In this document: positions 35,225 through 46,163 of the stretch, piece after piece
Numbering within the stretch: the first letter of the stretch is position 1
Layout: every line of letters begins with the position of its first letter
DNA from: Diospyros lotus
Lineage: Eukaryota > Streptophyta > Magnoliopsida > Ericales > Ebenaceae
Length of the DNA stretch: 64,000 bases
Direction of reading: 5' to 3'
Assembly: GCF_014633365.1 (NCBI RefSeq)
Contig: NC_068350.1
Location: forward strand, 10,331,922-10,395,921
The notes under the pieces: model-generated
Databases searched by the model: none
Seen by the model: only the letters and a program-made list of their open reading frames with translations
What the model was told of the DNA's origin: nothing
Position numbers and translations under genes: made by a program

Positions 35225-36993
35225 GGTAAATAAAAGCTAATTGGTCAAACTGCGTAAAAATATCACAAAAATAAATACTCTCCTTGTGATACAATAAACT
35301 ACTATTTTAAATATCACATTAAATAATTTAATTGAGTAACTTTAACATCCATTTTTAGGATCAGTTTCAAAACAATACATTAAAATAATGCGATACATGT
35401 TTACATAATCAATAATTAAATACACATACAAAATAAATAATAAAATACACACAAGATAAATAATTAATAATCAAACAAAATCTTAAAGAATAAAGAACTT
35501 CTTAATATTAGAAAGTAAACAAATAAAACAAAACAGTGAATAAAATTGCAATTACCATTTAAATAATTCAATTTAAATAATTCAAAATTAATTATTTATT
35601 AAAAAATTCAATTTAATACAAACAAAATCTCACTGTGTGCATTGTAGATGAAGTTCAATATAATATTAACTTCTTAATATTTCAAAATCAAACCAAATCT
35701 CAAAACAGAATAAATTTCAATAACCCAGAAGGGAGAAACCAAATCTCACTGTGTGCGTAACATACAAAACTTACTGTGTGTGCATTGCAGATGGCGCAAA
35801 CCCAGAAGGAAGAAGAAGCTCTCGCCGCTGCTAAAGGAAGGAACTGCGCCACCGCTACTCTGTATTTTCTGTGCACCGTTGCTGCGGTTTCTTCTTCGCA
35901 CGCCATCGCCGACTCCTTCTTCTCTACACACTATAGCTGCTTCTTCTTCACGTGTTGCTGCTGCCGCTCCTGCTGCTGAATCATTTCTTCGCTACTACTG
36001 TTCTTTTTCGAATATGAGATTGAAAATAGAGTGTTGAGCTTCAAATTTCAGAAACAAATAGAGCTGTTGAAAATATAGGGAGCAAAATATGGCTCCTCAA
36101 CTGTAGAGAGCCATTTCAAGCTCCACAAAAATTTGAGGAGGGATTTGACAGGTAAGGAGCAGCGTTGAAGCAAAAATTTGAAGAAATGCTCCCCAAATTT
36201 TGACTTAGGAAGGATACTCCCTCTGCGTTGGAGATGCCCTAACAAAGCCGAGGTTATTTATGGATAAATTTAATATACATTTATTAAATTTTAAAATTAT
36301 AATTATTTATTTATTAATTTATAAATTATTATTATTTACTTATTGAACTTTACTCAACGTTAACCATTCATCACTCGTTATAATTCCGTCAAATCTTACA
36401 AACGAAAAATGCACACCTGGCTAATGAAATTCAACGTGGCAAGGGTAAATTTAACATACACTTACTGAACTTTAAAAATATAATTACTTGCTCACTTAAT
36501 TTTGAATTGTTACTACTTGTTCACGGAACTTTACTCAACATCAACCATCAATCACTCATTATATTACTGTATGATCTTGAAACACTCATTACATCACTGT
36601 CTGATCTTGGGATTATCGTCCTTGTATAGTCCCCCTGTACTCATGCCCTTGATTTTGCAAAGGGAGGTAAATTACGGGATGTGCCTTGATTAGTGGTTAA
36701 TTTTGTAAAAATTTTGTTATAATTATACCCTTCTTTCGATTTTAAATATGGTTTAAATTAGATATTAATATATATTTTATGGTTATATGTAAATTTAAAT
36801 TGAAAGATGAATGAAATGAAGTTCTAAAGTAAATAATAATAATATATAAAATTATATATAATACATATATATCATTATATGCATGCATGTAATATATATA
36901 TAATATAATCTAATATATATATGTGCCATGTGTAATACATATATATAATATATAATTTATTAATAACATTAAATTATTTTTATTTTTTTTAGG

Positions 36994-37146
36994 CATGAAG
37001 AATTCAAGCCCATGAAGACTTAAAGTCCATGAAGAATTCAAGTCCATGAAGAAATCAAAGCCATGGAGAAATCAAGTCCATGAAGAAATCAAACCCATGA
37101 AAAATTAAAGTCCATGAAGAATTCAAGCCCATGAAGAATTAAGGCC
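36994..37146. repeat. 17-bp tandem array, nine units
   Basis: Nine consecutive 17-bp units of the form CATGAAGAATTCAAGCC fill 36994-37146 with no gap. Units differ at a few positions (ATGGAG, AAATC, TTAAAG variants). Confidence 0.93.
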
Positions 37147-37690
37147 CAATTTGAGCAACCAATGGAAAATATTATTTGGAGAAGGCCCAAGGATTATTTT
37201 TAATCCTAATGAAGATTAAAAACCAATTTATAGAAATCTATTTTTATTTTTTATGTGAGAGCTTTATTAGGTGTGTTTTTTAGCTAAAATCCATTTAACT
37301 ATTAGGTGGATATTATAGCTAAAATCCATTTAACTTTATGAGTGCTTTATTAGGTATGTATTTTAGCTAAAATCCATTTAATATTAGGTGTGTATTATAG
37401 CTAAAATCCATTTAACTTTAAGTGTGTGAGTGCCCATTAGATATAATTATGTCTAATTGAATAATTGAAATTGTGTGATTTGTATTGCATCTTGTGGCCT
37501 ATAAATAGCTCACTTGATTGCATTTGTAAGTGTGATTATTATTCTTGAATAAAAGTTTAGTTGTTTCCTTATAATTCTCTCTTTGAGAATTGTTCTTGTT
37601 CTTTCTCATTTTCTTTAGTACTTTCTCTTATAATCTTACTTTTTTTTCTTTCTTCTTTTAAATTCTTATGTCATTTATTATTACTTTATT

Positions 37691-37900
37691 ATTCACCGCC
37701 TAAATGGCCGGTTAATTTGTGCCTTTAAATTTCTGTAATTTTAATTATTGTCATTTAATTATTCACCGCCTAAATGGCCGGTTAGTTTATGCCTTTAAAT
37801 TTCTGCAATTTTAATTCTTGTCATTTAATTATCCACCGCCTAAATGGCCGGTTAGTTTATGCTTTTAAATTTCTTATCATTTAAATTCTGTTATTTAAAT
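37691..37900. repeat. 70-bp tandem array, three units
   Basis: CACCGCCTAAATGGCCGGTTA begins at 37694, 37764 and 37834, exactly 70 bp apart. It is followed each time by TTT(A/G)TGC and (C/T)TTTAAATTTCT. The third unit decays into ATTT-rich sequence. The GC-rich core stands out against the AT-rich spacers. Confidence 0.93.
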
Positions 37901-38963
37901 TACGTCATTTAAATTTCTGTCAATTAACTTTCAAATAAAAATGAGTAGTTAAATCTAATCTTGGGTTAATGCAAGGACAGTGTCCAATGCCAATGATTCC
38001 CAAAGAAAGCTGCGCTTTAAATAAGTAACATTAATTTAAATTTCAGTATGAGTGTGTATTAATTATTAAAAAATCACTAGGTTTGGATTGGAGCGTAAGC
38101 CTAACTTAGAGCTTTCATGCCATGTATGAGAGTTACTAGAACTGGAAACACTATCATACCCAAACCCGGATGATTAATTTAGTTGTTTTGTATATTAATT
38201 GTAATTGGATTTATGGTAGTTGCTTAAATTAGAATCCCGCATATCATGTATGGGGATTGCTTAACCTAGAATTATCATCATCTCTAATTGCATTTAATAA
38301 CAAACCCTCATATCTGAAATTAAATTAATGTTGCTAATCTTATATGCTAAAATTTGAGAATCAACGGGTTGGTACTGAAATTGTCTTAACTCAAGCACTA
38401 TCCAAATTCATATTTTTACGTTTAATGTTTATTTCAATTTTTGCCTTACTTTATTTTCTAGTATCTGTTGTCTAAAAATAAAACCATAAAAAATCTTGTT
38501 GTCAATTTGTCCAAATGCGTGTGCGTGTGTGTGACATTCTTTTTCTTTTGCCATAAATAAATCTCTCAGTGGACGACCTGGATTCATCCAGAAAATATAA
38601 ATTTAAATTTGGACTACAACTGCACTCGTACACTGGCGAGTATAAACCTCTCACTAAAATAAAAATAAAAATATAAAAGTTTTATTATGATTTGTTTTTA
38701 TTGTGTTTTAATTGCAGGGTGAGAGTGCAGTCATGCCTCAGGGAGGACAGGGTTTGAACTGGCAACTCACTGGAATGACACCAATATATTATGGCCCGTT
38801 CTTTACCATTCGAGCTATGCCCCGAGAACATCACCGTCTGATCTTGAAACATATTAAAAACTTCTTGTACGCATTTGAGATCACTTATTTCTCAAACCAA
38901 AAGCCAAAAACTAAACCAATGATTCAAATTAATTAAGCTACTGATGCAAATAAAAAAAAAAAA

Positions 38964-39102
38964 AGTCTGCTTAGATTTTTTACCTCTATTACAAATCAAA
39001 AGCTATGATTTTTGTAATCAGTTTTTAGCTCTTGGTCTCATTATTGAATACATTTTTGTAAATTTTATTGTTCATAATGGAGGTAAAAAATCTAAGCAGA
39101 CT
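38964..39102. repeat. Perfect 23-bp inverted repeat at the foldback centre
   Basis: A 23-bp arm starting AGTCTGCTTAGATTTTTTAC at 38964-38986 is exactly complementary to 39080-39102, with 93 bp between. The complementarity continues imperfectly outward for more than 100 bp on each side as the foldback arms. Confidence 0.93.
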
Positions 39103-39449
39103 TTTTTTTTGCTTCTAGTTTACATCAATAGCTTTTTTAATTTGAATCATTGGTTTACTTTTTAGCTTATGGTTTGAGAAGCAAGTGATCTCAAATACAT
39201 ACGAGAAACTTTTAATATGTTTCAAGATCATACGGTGATGTAACGAGTGTTTCAAGATCAAACGGTAATATAATAGGTGGTGGATGGTTAACGTTGTGTA
39301 AAGTTTAGTGAACATTTAGTAACAAAGTTTAGTGAGTAACTAGTTATATTTTTAAAGTTTAATGAGTGTATATTAAATTTACACTTTCCACGTCAGATTC
39401 TATTGGCCACGTTGTATTTTTCGTTTGCAAGATTTGATAGAGTTATAAT

Positions 39450-39620
39450 GAGTAATGCAGAGGCGGAGCCACATTATGGCCAGCTAGGGCCACCCAACTA
39501 ACTTTTTTATTTTTTTGATTTTTTATATATATTACTATAGATAATTATAATTTGATCAAGGCTAAAATTATAATTTGGCCCGGACTAAAAATCTTTCTTG
39601 GCTCCGCCACTAGAGTGATG
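39450..39620. mobile_element. hAT-type MITE with 8-bp target duplication
   Basis: The element body is 39458-39612 (155 bp). It begins CAGAGGCGGAGCCA and ends TGGCTCCGCCACTA, an imperfect terminal inverted repeat of about 14 bp sharing GGCGGAGCCA. It is flanked by GAGTAATG (39450-39457) and GAGTGATG (39613-39620), an 8-bp duplication with one mismatch, as expected for hAT elements. It interrupts the right arm of the foldback and has no coding capacity. Confidence 0.88.
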
Positions 39621-39736
39621 GATGGTTGATGTTTAATAAAATTCAGCGAGTAAGTAGTAACAATTTAAAATCCAGCGAGCAAATAGCTACAATTTTAAAG
39701 TTCAATTAGTGTATATTAATTTTACCCGTTATTTGT

Positions 39737-40977
39737 TTGTCTTAACAACTTAGGCCACCTTGGGCTCTTCGATGTATCGGCTTCCATCTTCTTGTGTGCG
39801 GCATCCCCAAAACAACCCATCTCTGTAAACAAAAGGAAATAAAAAAGACATCAAAAAAATAGATTACTGCAAAAAGAAACGGAAATTGAAAAAGAAAAAA
39901 GAAAAATACCCTCGGGAGAATCTTGCTCTTATAGGGGTGTGGAGGTGAGTGAATAGATCTCCACCCTTCTCTTGCTCCTCCTTTCCCTTCACTCATCATC
40001 AGAAGAGCTAGAGAACTCTAAAGGAACGATACCCTTGGAAAAATCCTTGGTTGGTTCCAAAAAGAACTATTCCTCCTCTTTGACATGAGGAGAATTACCA
40101 CCATCGAGTAGAGGACTAACTGGGGAAGCAACTTCCTCATGAAAAAAACAATGTTCTCATCTAGCTACAACAATGAGAGGATCTCACTCAAGGTAGCTAT
40201 AGCAATTACCATCCTCAAGAGAATCTCGCTCCTGGTTGTGCTACAGGCAATCCCCATCTAGCTATGGTAATGTTCTCACAAGTCAACAAATAATGAAGAT
40301 TGAGAAGATCTCATGAGATTAGCCGCTCAATGGCCTCGTGGCAGTGGGAGCCAACATCCTTAAGAGGAGGCAAACAAGTTGCATGAATCTCCTTCCCTTT
40401 ATGCTATCACCATTGAGGAGGGATGTTCTTGTGGGGATCTCACCATAAACCACCTAACTTCAAAGTCATTGACCTTATTGGGAAGGTTAGCAAAAAGCCT
40501 ACCAACTCCCAACAAAGCGCTAAAGGGTGAAAAAAAAAAAAAAAACCTACGTCTTAATCAAGCCTATGCATTTGGTAAAAATAATTGAAAAGTTTTGGCA
40601 TAAGATTGAGAAAACCACCAGCTCGGTCTATCAATTGGAATGAAGTTGGGCTAGAACTAGGTAGCTTTCCCTCAAAATGTTCATCCCAAATTTGGTAATA
40701 AGGAACTGGATATCAATTGTCAACAAAGCCTCATAGACTCCTAAGGCCTCATCAACGTAAGCAGTGCATGTATTCATCCCCCTAGGAAGTACTATCTCAT
40801 AACCATTTAGGAAGTGATACTACACATGGAGCTTCACAAGATCTATTATTGAAGGATCATACCATTGGTACTCCTTGAGTTATACCTTGAACTACAAAAA
40901 ATTGTTGAAATGATAAAATTTCCTTCACTCAAATTGCAAAATTACAAAACGCCCTTCCATTTTCTTCCTTTCTTCTC
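39737..40977. other. Intergenic region with a decayed retrotransposon relic
   Basis: No intact gene. Repeated words such as CTCATCTAGCTAC(A/G)..CAAT and AATCCCATCTAGCTATGGTAATG (about 40150-40275) give a weakly repetitive stretch. A minus-strand relic of a gypsy-type gag-like domain lies at 40631-40810. A poly(A) run lies at about 40530-40545. Confidence 0.45.
40631..40810 (-). pseudogene. Relic of a putative gypsy-type gag-like domain
   Basis: On the minus strand the frame reads LPRGMNTCTAYVDEALGVYE, then ALLTIDIQFLITKFGMNILR and ESYLVLAQLHSN. This resembles the N-terminal plant gypsy-type domain (PF04195-like) with its pattern of an aromatic-alanine start, a central ITKF-type segment and LAPAQLxPNSW. 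About 60 codons are left, and upstream and downstream frames are broken. The assignment is from recall of the motif pattern only. Confidence 0.4.
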
Positions 40978-42529
40978 TCTCTATAACGACCCGATATTTT
41001 TGGAAATGAATAAACAGAAGGGAATAAATCAATTAATTTTATCTGGATTTAATTGTGTCTCGCTAGCTATTTGAGAGCTAGGAGAAAGATTGTACGAGGA
41101 GTTTGAGGATTGAAGTAGCTACAATTGATATTGGAATTAAGTTCAAGGTTAAAGGTGAAATGAAGTATAGAGAAACTAAGCAAGGTTGAATAATCGAAGT
41201 TAAATTTGTGGTAGCCAAGGATAAAGTGGAAGCATGTGCATGTGGAGGTGTCATATGAGAGATCGAGGGTCGGTGTAATGAGGTAAAAGGTAGTTTCATG
41301 AGAATAGGAGGTTACAGGTTGTTGATAGCCAATTGAGTGTGATCTATTAATTGATTGTAGGAGAAGGAGGAATATGTTGATAGATTGGAGCGAGTATGTT
41401 GACAAATTGGGAAGTTTGGTTTCTAGTAGTCGACGGATGCTTTCGAAACTATCAACCGATTATGGTTGGGCACGATTTTCTAAGCCATTTGGTAGATAAA
41501 ATCAAGAAAAATGGGGGAGAGAAGTCGATGGAAGATTATAGAAGGAAGGAGAGAGCCAAGAGGCGGTGGGTATATATCTTTCTTTTTTTCCTTCTCTTCA
41601 TCTTCTTTCTTTCTCCTAGTTCTCTCCTTATTAGTGTATTTTTTAGTTTGCGGGTCTTTATGTGAAGGGAAGCAAGTCCAGCAAGTAGCTTCTTCTCCTT
41701 GGTTCGACCATCTTGTTATCTCTGAAGGCAAACTCTACTTCATCTTCCTTTTTGCCTAAAGAGCAAGTTCTTTTCCTTTTTGGTTCTATGGGTAAATTCT
41801 TTCATTAAAGATGCAAGTTTTGTGTTGGGAATATTGGTCTCTATGAGAACTTCTTCCTCATATGAGATAGACATTGTGGGGGTGGATGAGAATCTTGTAT
41901 CTCCTTCATGTTCATGCCTTTAGTGGTATTTTTCTTAAGATTTGGTGAAAGGAAATCCCTGTTTTGAGGAAAGGGATTCATATTTGTTACCTATGCGAAG
42001 AGTTTGTAAATCTCTCTTGTTTCTTGTCAGTTCAGATTAAGTTCCTTTCAAGCCTCGAATAGGGTCTTGTATTGCCCTATATTTCTTGTGGAATGATGCC
42101 TAACCTTATAGAATAGGTTCCTAGAAGGTATGGAAATGTTGTGTATGAATTTAAAGGTGTGAGTCATAGGGGTTGTTGACCGGTTGGGCTAACTATTAAC
42201 CGTTTGGGTGTCTTGTGGGAGGGAATTATCGACTGGCCCGGGGAAGCTGTCGCTTGATTTCCCCACAATCACAGACTATAAACCAATGGATGGCAATTGT
42301 TGAGGGGTTTCGCCAAAAGTGGTTATCCGGCATTGGGCTGGGATTGCATTTCAAGTGGATCATTTGTTATGTGTGCTTGGGCATAGGCATGGTAGTGTGA
42401 TTAGGAGCACTAGAATCACATTGGGTGTGTTTTTCTATGTAGGCGAAGCATAGCCTAATGTTTGATTTTATGGGGGGCTTGTATCACATTTATGTTTATA
42501 CCGCCATACATTTTCTATGTGATGTATTG

Positions 42530-45445
42530 CATGGTGTAACGCCCTACTTTCCCAAAACAGGCGTTAATCACTTGAAATTTCGGGGATACATTTTTTTTTT
42601 CCTCAACATATACACAACATCATTCAACATAAATTAAATCCCGACAATCCCGATCCACTGTCTCAACATATTAACTTAAGAATAAGCTAAGACTAGCAAC
42701 ATCATCACATCAGTGGAAGTAGAATCGAAACCTCGAAAATACATAACCAAATTCATTTTATTCATAACATAGAAATTGTTTGACAAGACATTTCAAAACA
42801 AAATACATCGAGTCTTGTCTCTCAATAATAACTACTAATACCTCGAGCATAAACAAAACATATGATAACGGTTACAATACAATCAACAACTACATCTTGA
42901 TAACGCCCTCTTCCCTTAGCACCACTACTTTCACCTGGAACGTTTGAATATTCCAGGAACATAGTCTAAATTAGATGATGAATCATCTAAATAAGAGTTC
43001 AAAACATTTTCATGAACATATGCAGACATGAATAACATCGACACATCCCGACATTCCTCAGCTCAAGAGAATCCCACATAGCACTTAACCCTAACTAGGG
43101 AAAATGCAATCTCTCTAAAGGCAACATAACCACATCAACGCGATCCTTCTTATGAGGGAAAACCTCACACATGAACCCGGGTACCATCCCCATGTCATGT
43201 CTAGGCATTACGCTCACACTCAAAAGCATCCAGATCCCAAGACAACCCTAGCCACAAGATGATCAACACTATCCCTGGGAATCCACATCCACCTCGGGAA
43301 CAATACTACCGCTCAATGGTCTTGGGGTGGTGTCCACTCGTAGCCCTGCCACTTTGAGCCTGTCCGGGGTGGTGTCCACTCGCAGCCCTGCCACTTGGGT
43401 CCCGTAAGGTGAAGTCCGGTCCCAGCCCAGTCCCCAATGGGTATTTTTCTTTAGCATGTTTTCTTAGTGCTATCACTCAAGTACTGCACACAAGTTGACA
43501 ACACACATCCCACATGGACATCACACAAACATGCCAATGCCAACATCATCAACCATACATCATTGAAACATCATTTCGTGTACATAATTTATCACACAAA
43601 ATTCAATGCACATGCATAAAACCTTTAAGGACGAACCACCCACATAAAAACAATCATCACAGGTTAAAACTGTTCACATGCAACAAAACCTTTTATAAAT
43701 AATCAATCACGTTTGAAGTAAACATTTTCACATGCAACAAAGTAGTTTTTCAGTTGACCTACTCATAGTAATCCATTTACGTGCAACAAAACCAGTTCTC
43801 TGGTAAAACCACTCACACATCGAACCATTTGCATGAACAAACAAATTTTGGTAGCGAACAACTCACCTTTAGACGCAACTCAAATTCTCTCGAAAAGCAT
43901 GCACCGCCTCGATTTGCGTGCCAACCTTAAACTTCGTAAAAGATACTTCACCTCAAGCCTCAAGACACCCTAATCATCATATTCATTTCAATAAGCATCA
44001 AGATATCATTTTCTCCTTAATTTCCTTACATTTTCCTATTTTTCTCCCATTTTTCCTCACTAACTTTCCAAAATAAATATCTCCTCAAACCTTTTTTCCA
44101 ATATTTTTGCACAACAATTCCTAAAATAAAATTCCACAAATTTTAAAAAAAATTCAAAACTTAATTTAGTGGCACACGCCCCCACATGCCCGGCGTGTCT
44201 GCTGCGCATGCGAAGTCGCGCGTGCACTGCACGCGCGTCGTCTTCTTCGGCGAGCCGGTAGCTAGTCGATGACCGGAATCCATTCCTGACCGCACCACTT
44301 GACAGACCTCACGAAGTCGATCCCTTTGGCGTAGCTTGATGGCCGAAAGGAGCTTCGGAAGGCCTTGAACCGACCGCCCAAAGTCTCGGCATCACCTGCC
44401 GCCTCCGAACTCCGACGACCCTCAAAAAGCCACCAAATCTCGACCAAAATCCAAGAAATTCTCCAGAAATCACCCTCAGGCTATGGGTAAGAAAAGCCCT
44501 ATGGTCTCATCCCTCAATTCGTTTGCTAACCTTCTCGATTTGAAGCTCAAAATGCTCTAATTTTTTGCCAAGCCCTAACTCTATTTATAGGCTAAATCGA
44601 CGTTCCAATCGGCCATGGGTGCCTTACCCAATGCCTTAAACGCCTCGAGCATCCCTTGGGCGACCAAAATTCATCAACAAAACTCCCGCAAGGCCATTTA
44701 TAGGTCGCGATCAACCAACCAAAAACTTGGCCAGATTTCTTGATTTTCCCGCCACCTCGATGCATGCCGACGGTCAAGGCTTGGTCCTTGAGCTTTCCTG
44801 ACCCGAGATCTTGAGATCACAAAGGTCAGATTCCCCTATTCGGTGACCAGCAGTGATGGTCGGCCATGGCTGTTTCAACTTTCATGAAATTACACTTTCG
44901 CCCCTCCAAATTTTGACTTTTTGCATTTTGCCCCTTTTCATCATCCCCTGACTTTCTATTATTTCCATTAAGATCCTCAAGTTCTAAAATCCTCATTCCA
45001 ATCCCAAAGACTCCAAAAATCATACTTTTGACCTCCCTCGAGCAAATTCAATAAATTTTAAGAAATTACACTTTGGCCTGAATTTTTGTTTCGACTGTAA
45101 ACTCTCTCAATTCAACCCGAAATTGCTCAAGGGTTGTTCTACTTACAAAATCAAGGTCTTTCAAAGGTTCCGTTGACATTTCAGAAGTCCCTCACGACGA
45201 TTCAGTTTTTCGGCCTAATCCGAAACTGTACCGAAAACTGTTCTCGATTCAATTTCTTTCGATACTAAAAATTACTTTTCAAATTGCTCATTAAATACAA
45301 TATTATTTTCCTTTGATATCTAAGCTTCGGGGCACTCCTTTCGATTGATTCGGCAACTTATTTTCACTGTTAAGCCAATTTTTGGTATTTTATTTTCACT
45401 TAAATGACATGGCAACCTTATGCCGAAACAGGGTCTTACACATGG
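42530..45445 (-). mobile_element. Solo LTR (inner) with perfect 5-bp duplication
   Basis: The LTR body is 42535-45440 (about 2.9 kb). It starts TGTAACGCCC and ends GGGTCTTACA, with CATGG at 42530-42534 and 45441-45445. On the minus strand it shares blocks with the Tekay-like LTR at 3194: the GAATCGAGAACAGTTTTCGG-type block near 45225-45255, the AACCTCGATTTG-type region near 43910-43990, a TATA box at about 44582-44590 and the paired inverted repeats at 42933-42990. It is a relative of that family in opposite orientation. No internal region is left. Confidence 0.92.
43324..43402. repeat. Short tandem duplication in the inner solo LTR
   Basis: GGTGGTGTCCACTCGNAGCC followed by CTGCCACTT appears twice (about 43325-43354 and 43369-43398). 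It sits at an LTR position similar to the CCCTACCGTGTCAC array of the 6815 solo LTR. Confidence 0.8.
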
Positions 45446-46163
45446 TTTCATATACGCGCAAAAAATTTATCCATAGGGTACCCGCGAGCTTGGCTCACTA
45501 TGTTATGATGATGTTGTACAAGCATTGGCTCATGATGATATTATACAAGCATTGGCTTGAGATTATGTTGAGAGCGTTGGCTCATGGTGGATGTGGTGTT
45601 AATGGATTTGTTGTGAGAGTTGTGGCTCATGATGTATACCATCCAGTTCATGGTTACAGTCAGGTTTGTATGCAGAACCTTAAGTGTCAATGTGTATCTT
45701 ATGCGGGCCTCTTGATTCATTATATGTGTGCATTTATGTGTTTACAATCGATGGGTTGAGTTGTGATTCATGGAATGGCATGGCTTGTGTGTGGTGTTTA
45801 GGAAATATATGCTATATTCAGCCTGTTTTTCCTTTATTTCATCATATGTTTGTTGAGTCTTATGAGTCACTCTTGCTTTACATCATTCAAGATAAGGGCA
45901 AAGTGATCGCTGAGGGTAGGTCCAGTTATGTCTAATCCTTCATGGGTAGATGGTGTGTGTAGAGATCCCCCGACTGAAAGATGCTTGAGTAGTTTTGTAT
46001 GTGTTGTGTCCAAAGAGCCATTGTCATATTTTGTTGAAAATATTTTATGTTGTATCTTATGGGAAGATAGGCCCGGATGTTATGTAATAGAGTTGGGAAT
46101 ACGTTGTGTCTTGCTTTCGTTGTATAAAATGGTTAAGGTGAATTTTGGGGTCTTTACACTCTC

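Larger units (their letters stand above)
31866..36239 (+). mobile_element. PIF/Harbinger transposon with transposase and Myb-like ORF1
   Basis: The right end is CTGCGTTGGAGATGCCC at 36223-36239, followed by TAA (36240-36242), a PIF/Harbinger-type target. The left end directly abuts the inverted derivative and a TAA at 31863-31865, and its own terminal repeat is missing or diverged. Inside are a 5' region with a 44-bp tandem array and TATA box, a DDE transposase on + (32513-33811) and a Myb/trihelix-like ORF1 on - (about 34090-35224). Convergent genes of this kind are the standard content of the superfamily. Both genes carry stop codons, so this copy is not autonomous now. Confidence 0.85.
36591..38846 (-). 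mobile_element. tRNA-headed insert (SINE-like) with 19-bp duplication, interrupted
   Basis: The insert body is 36610-38827. It is flanked by ACATCACTGTCTGATCTTG (36591-36609) and ACATCACCGTCTGATCTTG (38828-38846), one mismatch in 19. The opposite foldback arm has this sequence once, which confirms the insertion. On the minus strand its start is tRNA-like: an A-box-like TAGCTCGAATGG (38807-38818) and a B-box-like AGTTCAAACCC (38750-38760), about 47 bp apart. That is a Pol III promoter of the SINE kind. At 2.2 kb it is too long for a SINE, so probably the SINE is the outer ~200 bp (about 38715-38827 and 36610-36700) and something else lies inside. The inner part has a 17-bp array, a TATA-like CTATAAATAG at about 37500 and a 70-bp array, but no coding capacity. 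I could not find the borders of the inner insert. Confidence 0.6.
36262..39727. mobile_element. Mutator-type foldback element with 9-bp target duplication
   Basis: Arms of roughly 500 bp are inverted repeats: left 36262-36609 plus 38847-38986, right 39080-39727 minus a MITE. The ends are GGATAAATTTAATATAC and, on the other strand, GGGTAAAATTAATATAC. They are flanked by GTTATTTAT (36253-36261) and GTTATTTGT (39728-39736), a 9-bp duplication with one mismatch, which is typical of Mutator-like elements. Each arm contains two related blocks with ATACACTNACTGAACTTTAAA and CAACGTTAACCAT-like sequence. The unpaired centre is only about 93 bp. No transposase is present, so it is non-autonomous. It has been entered by a 2.2-kb retroposon-like insert and a hAT MITE. 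Confidence 0.85.
40978..46163 (+). mobile_element. Solo LTR (outer), interrupted by another solo LTR
   Basis: The LTR body is 40983-46158. It begins TATAACGACCCGATATTT (TG decayed to TA) and ends GGGGTCTTTACA. It is flanked by CTCTC at 40978-40982 and at 46159-46163, a perfect 5-bp duplication. Without the nested insertion (42530-45440) it is about 2.27 kb. The flanks are CT-rich, so chance agreement of CTCTC is possible, but the matching LTR-like termini support the call. No internal domain is present. The plus orientation is tentative. A short duplication around 45505-45560 (GTACAAGCATTGGCT and TATACAAGCATTGGCT) lies in the right part. Confidence 0.7.

Noticed and set aside
37691..37900. 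CRISPR-like repeat array
   Set aside because: Units are direct 70-bp tandem copies with no unique spacers, in a plant nuclear context.
38715..38830. A functional tRNA gene on the minus strand
   Set aside because: A- and B-box-like motifs exist, but I could not fold a normal acceptor stem, and the sequence sits at the end of an insert with a 19-bp target duplication, so it fits a retroposon head better.
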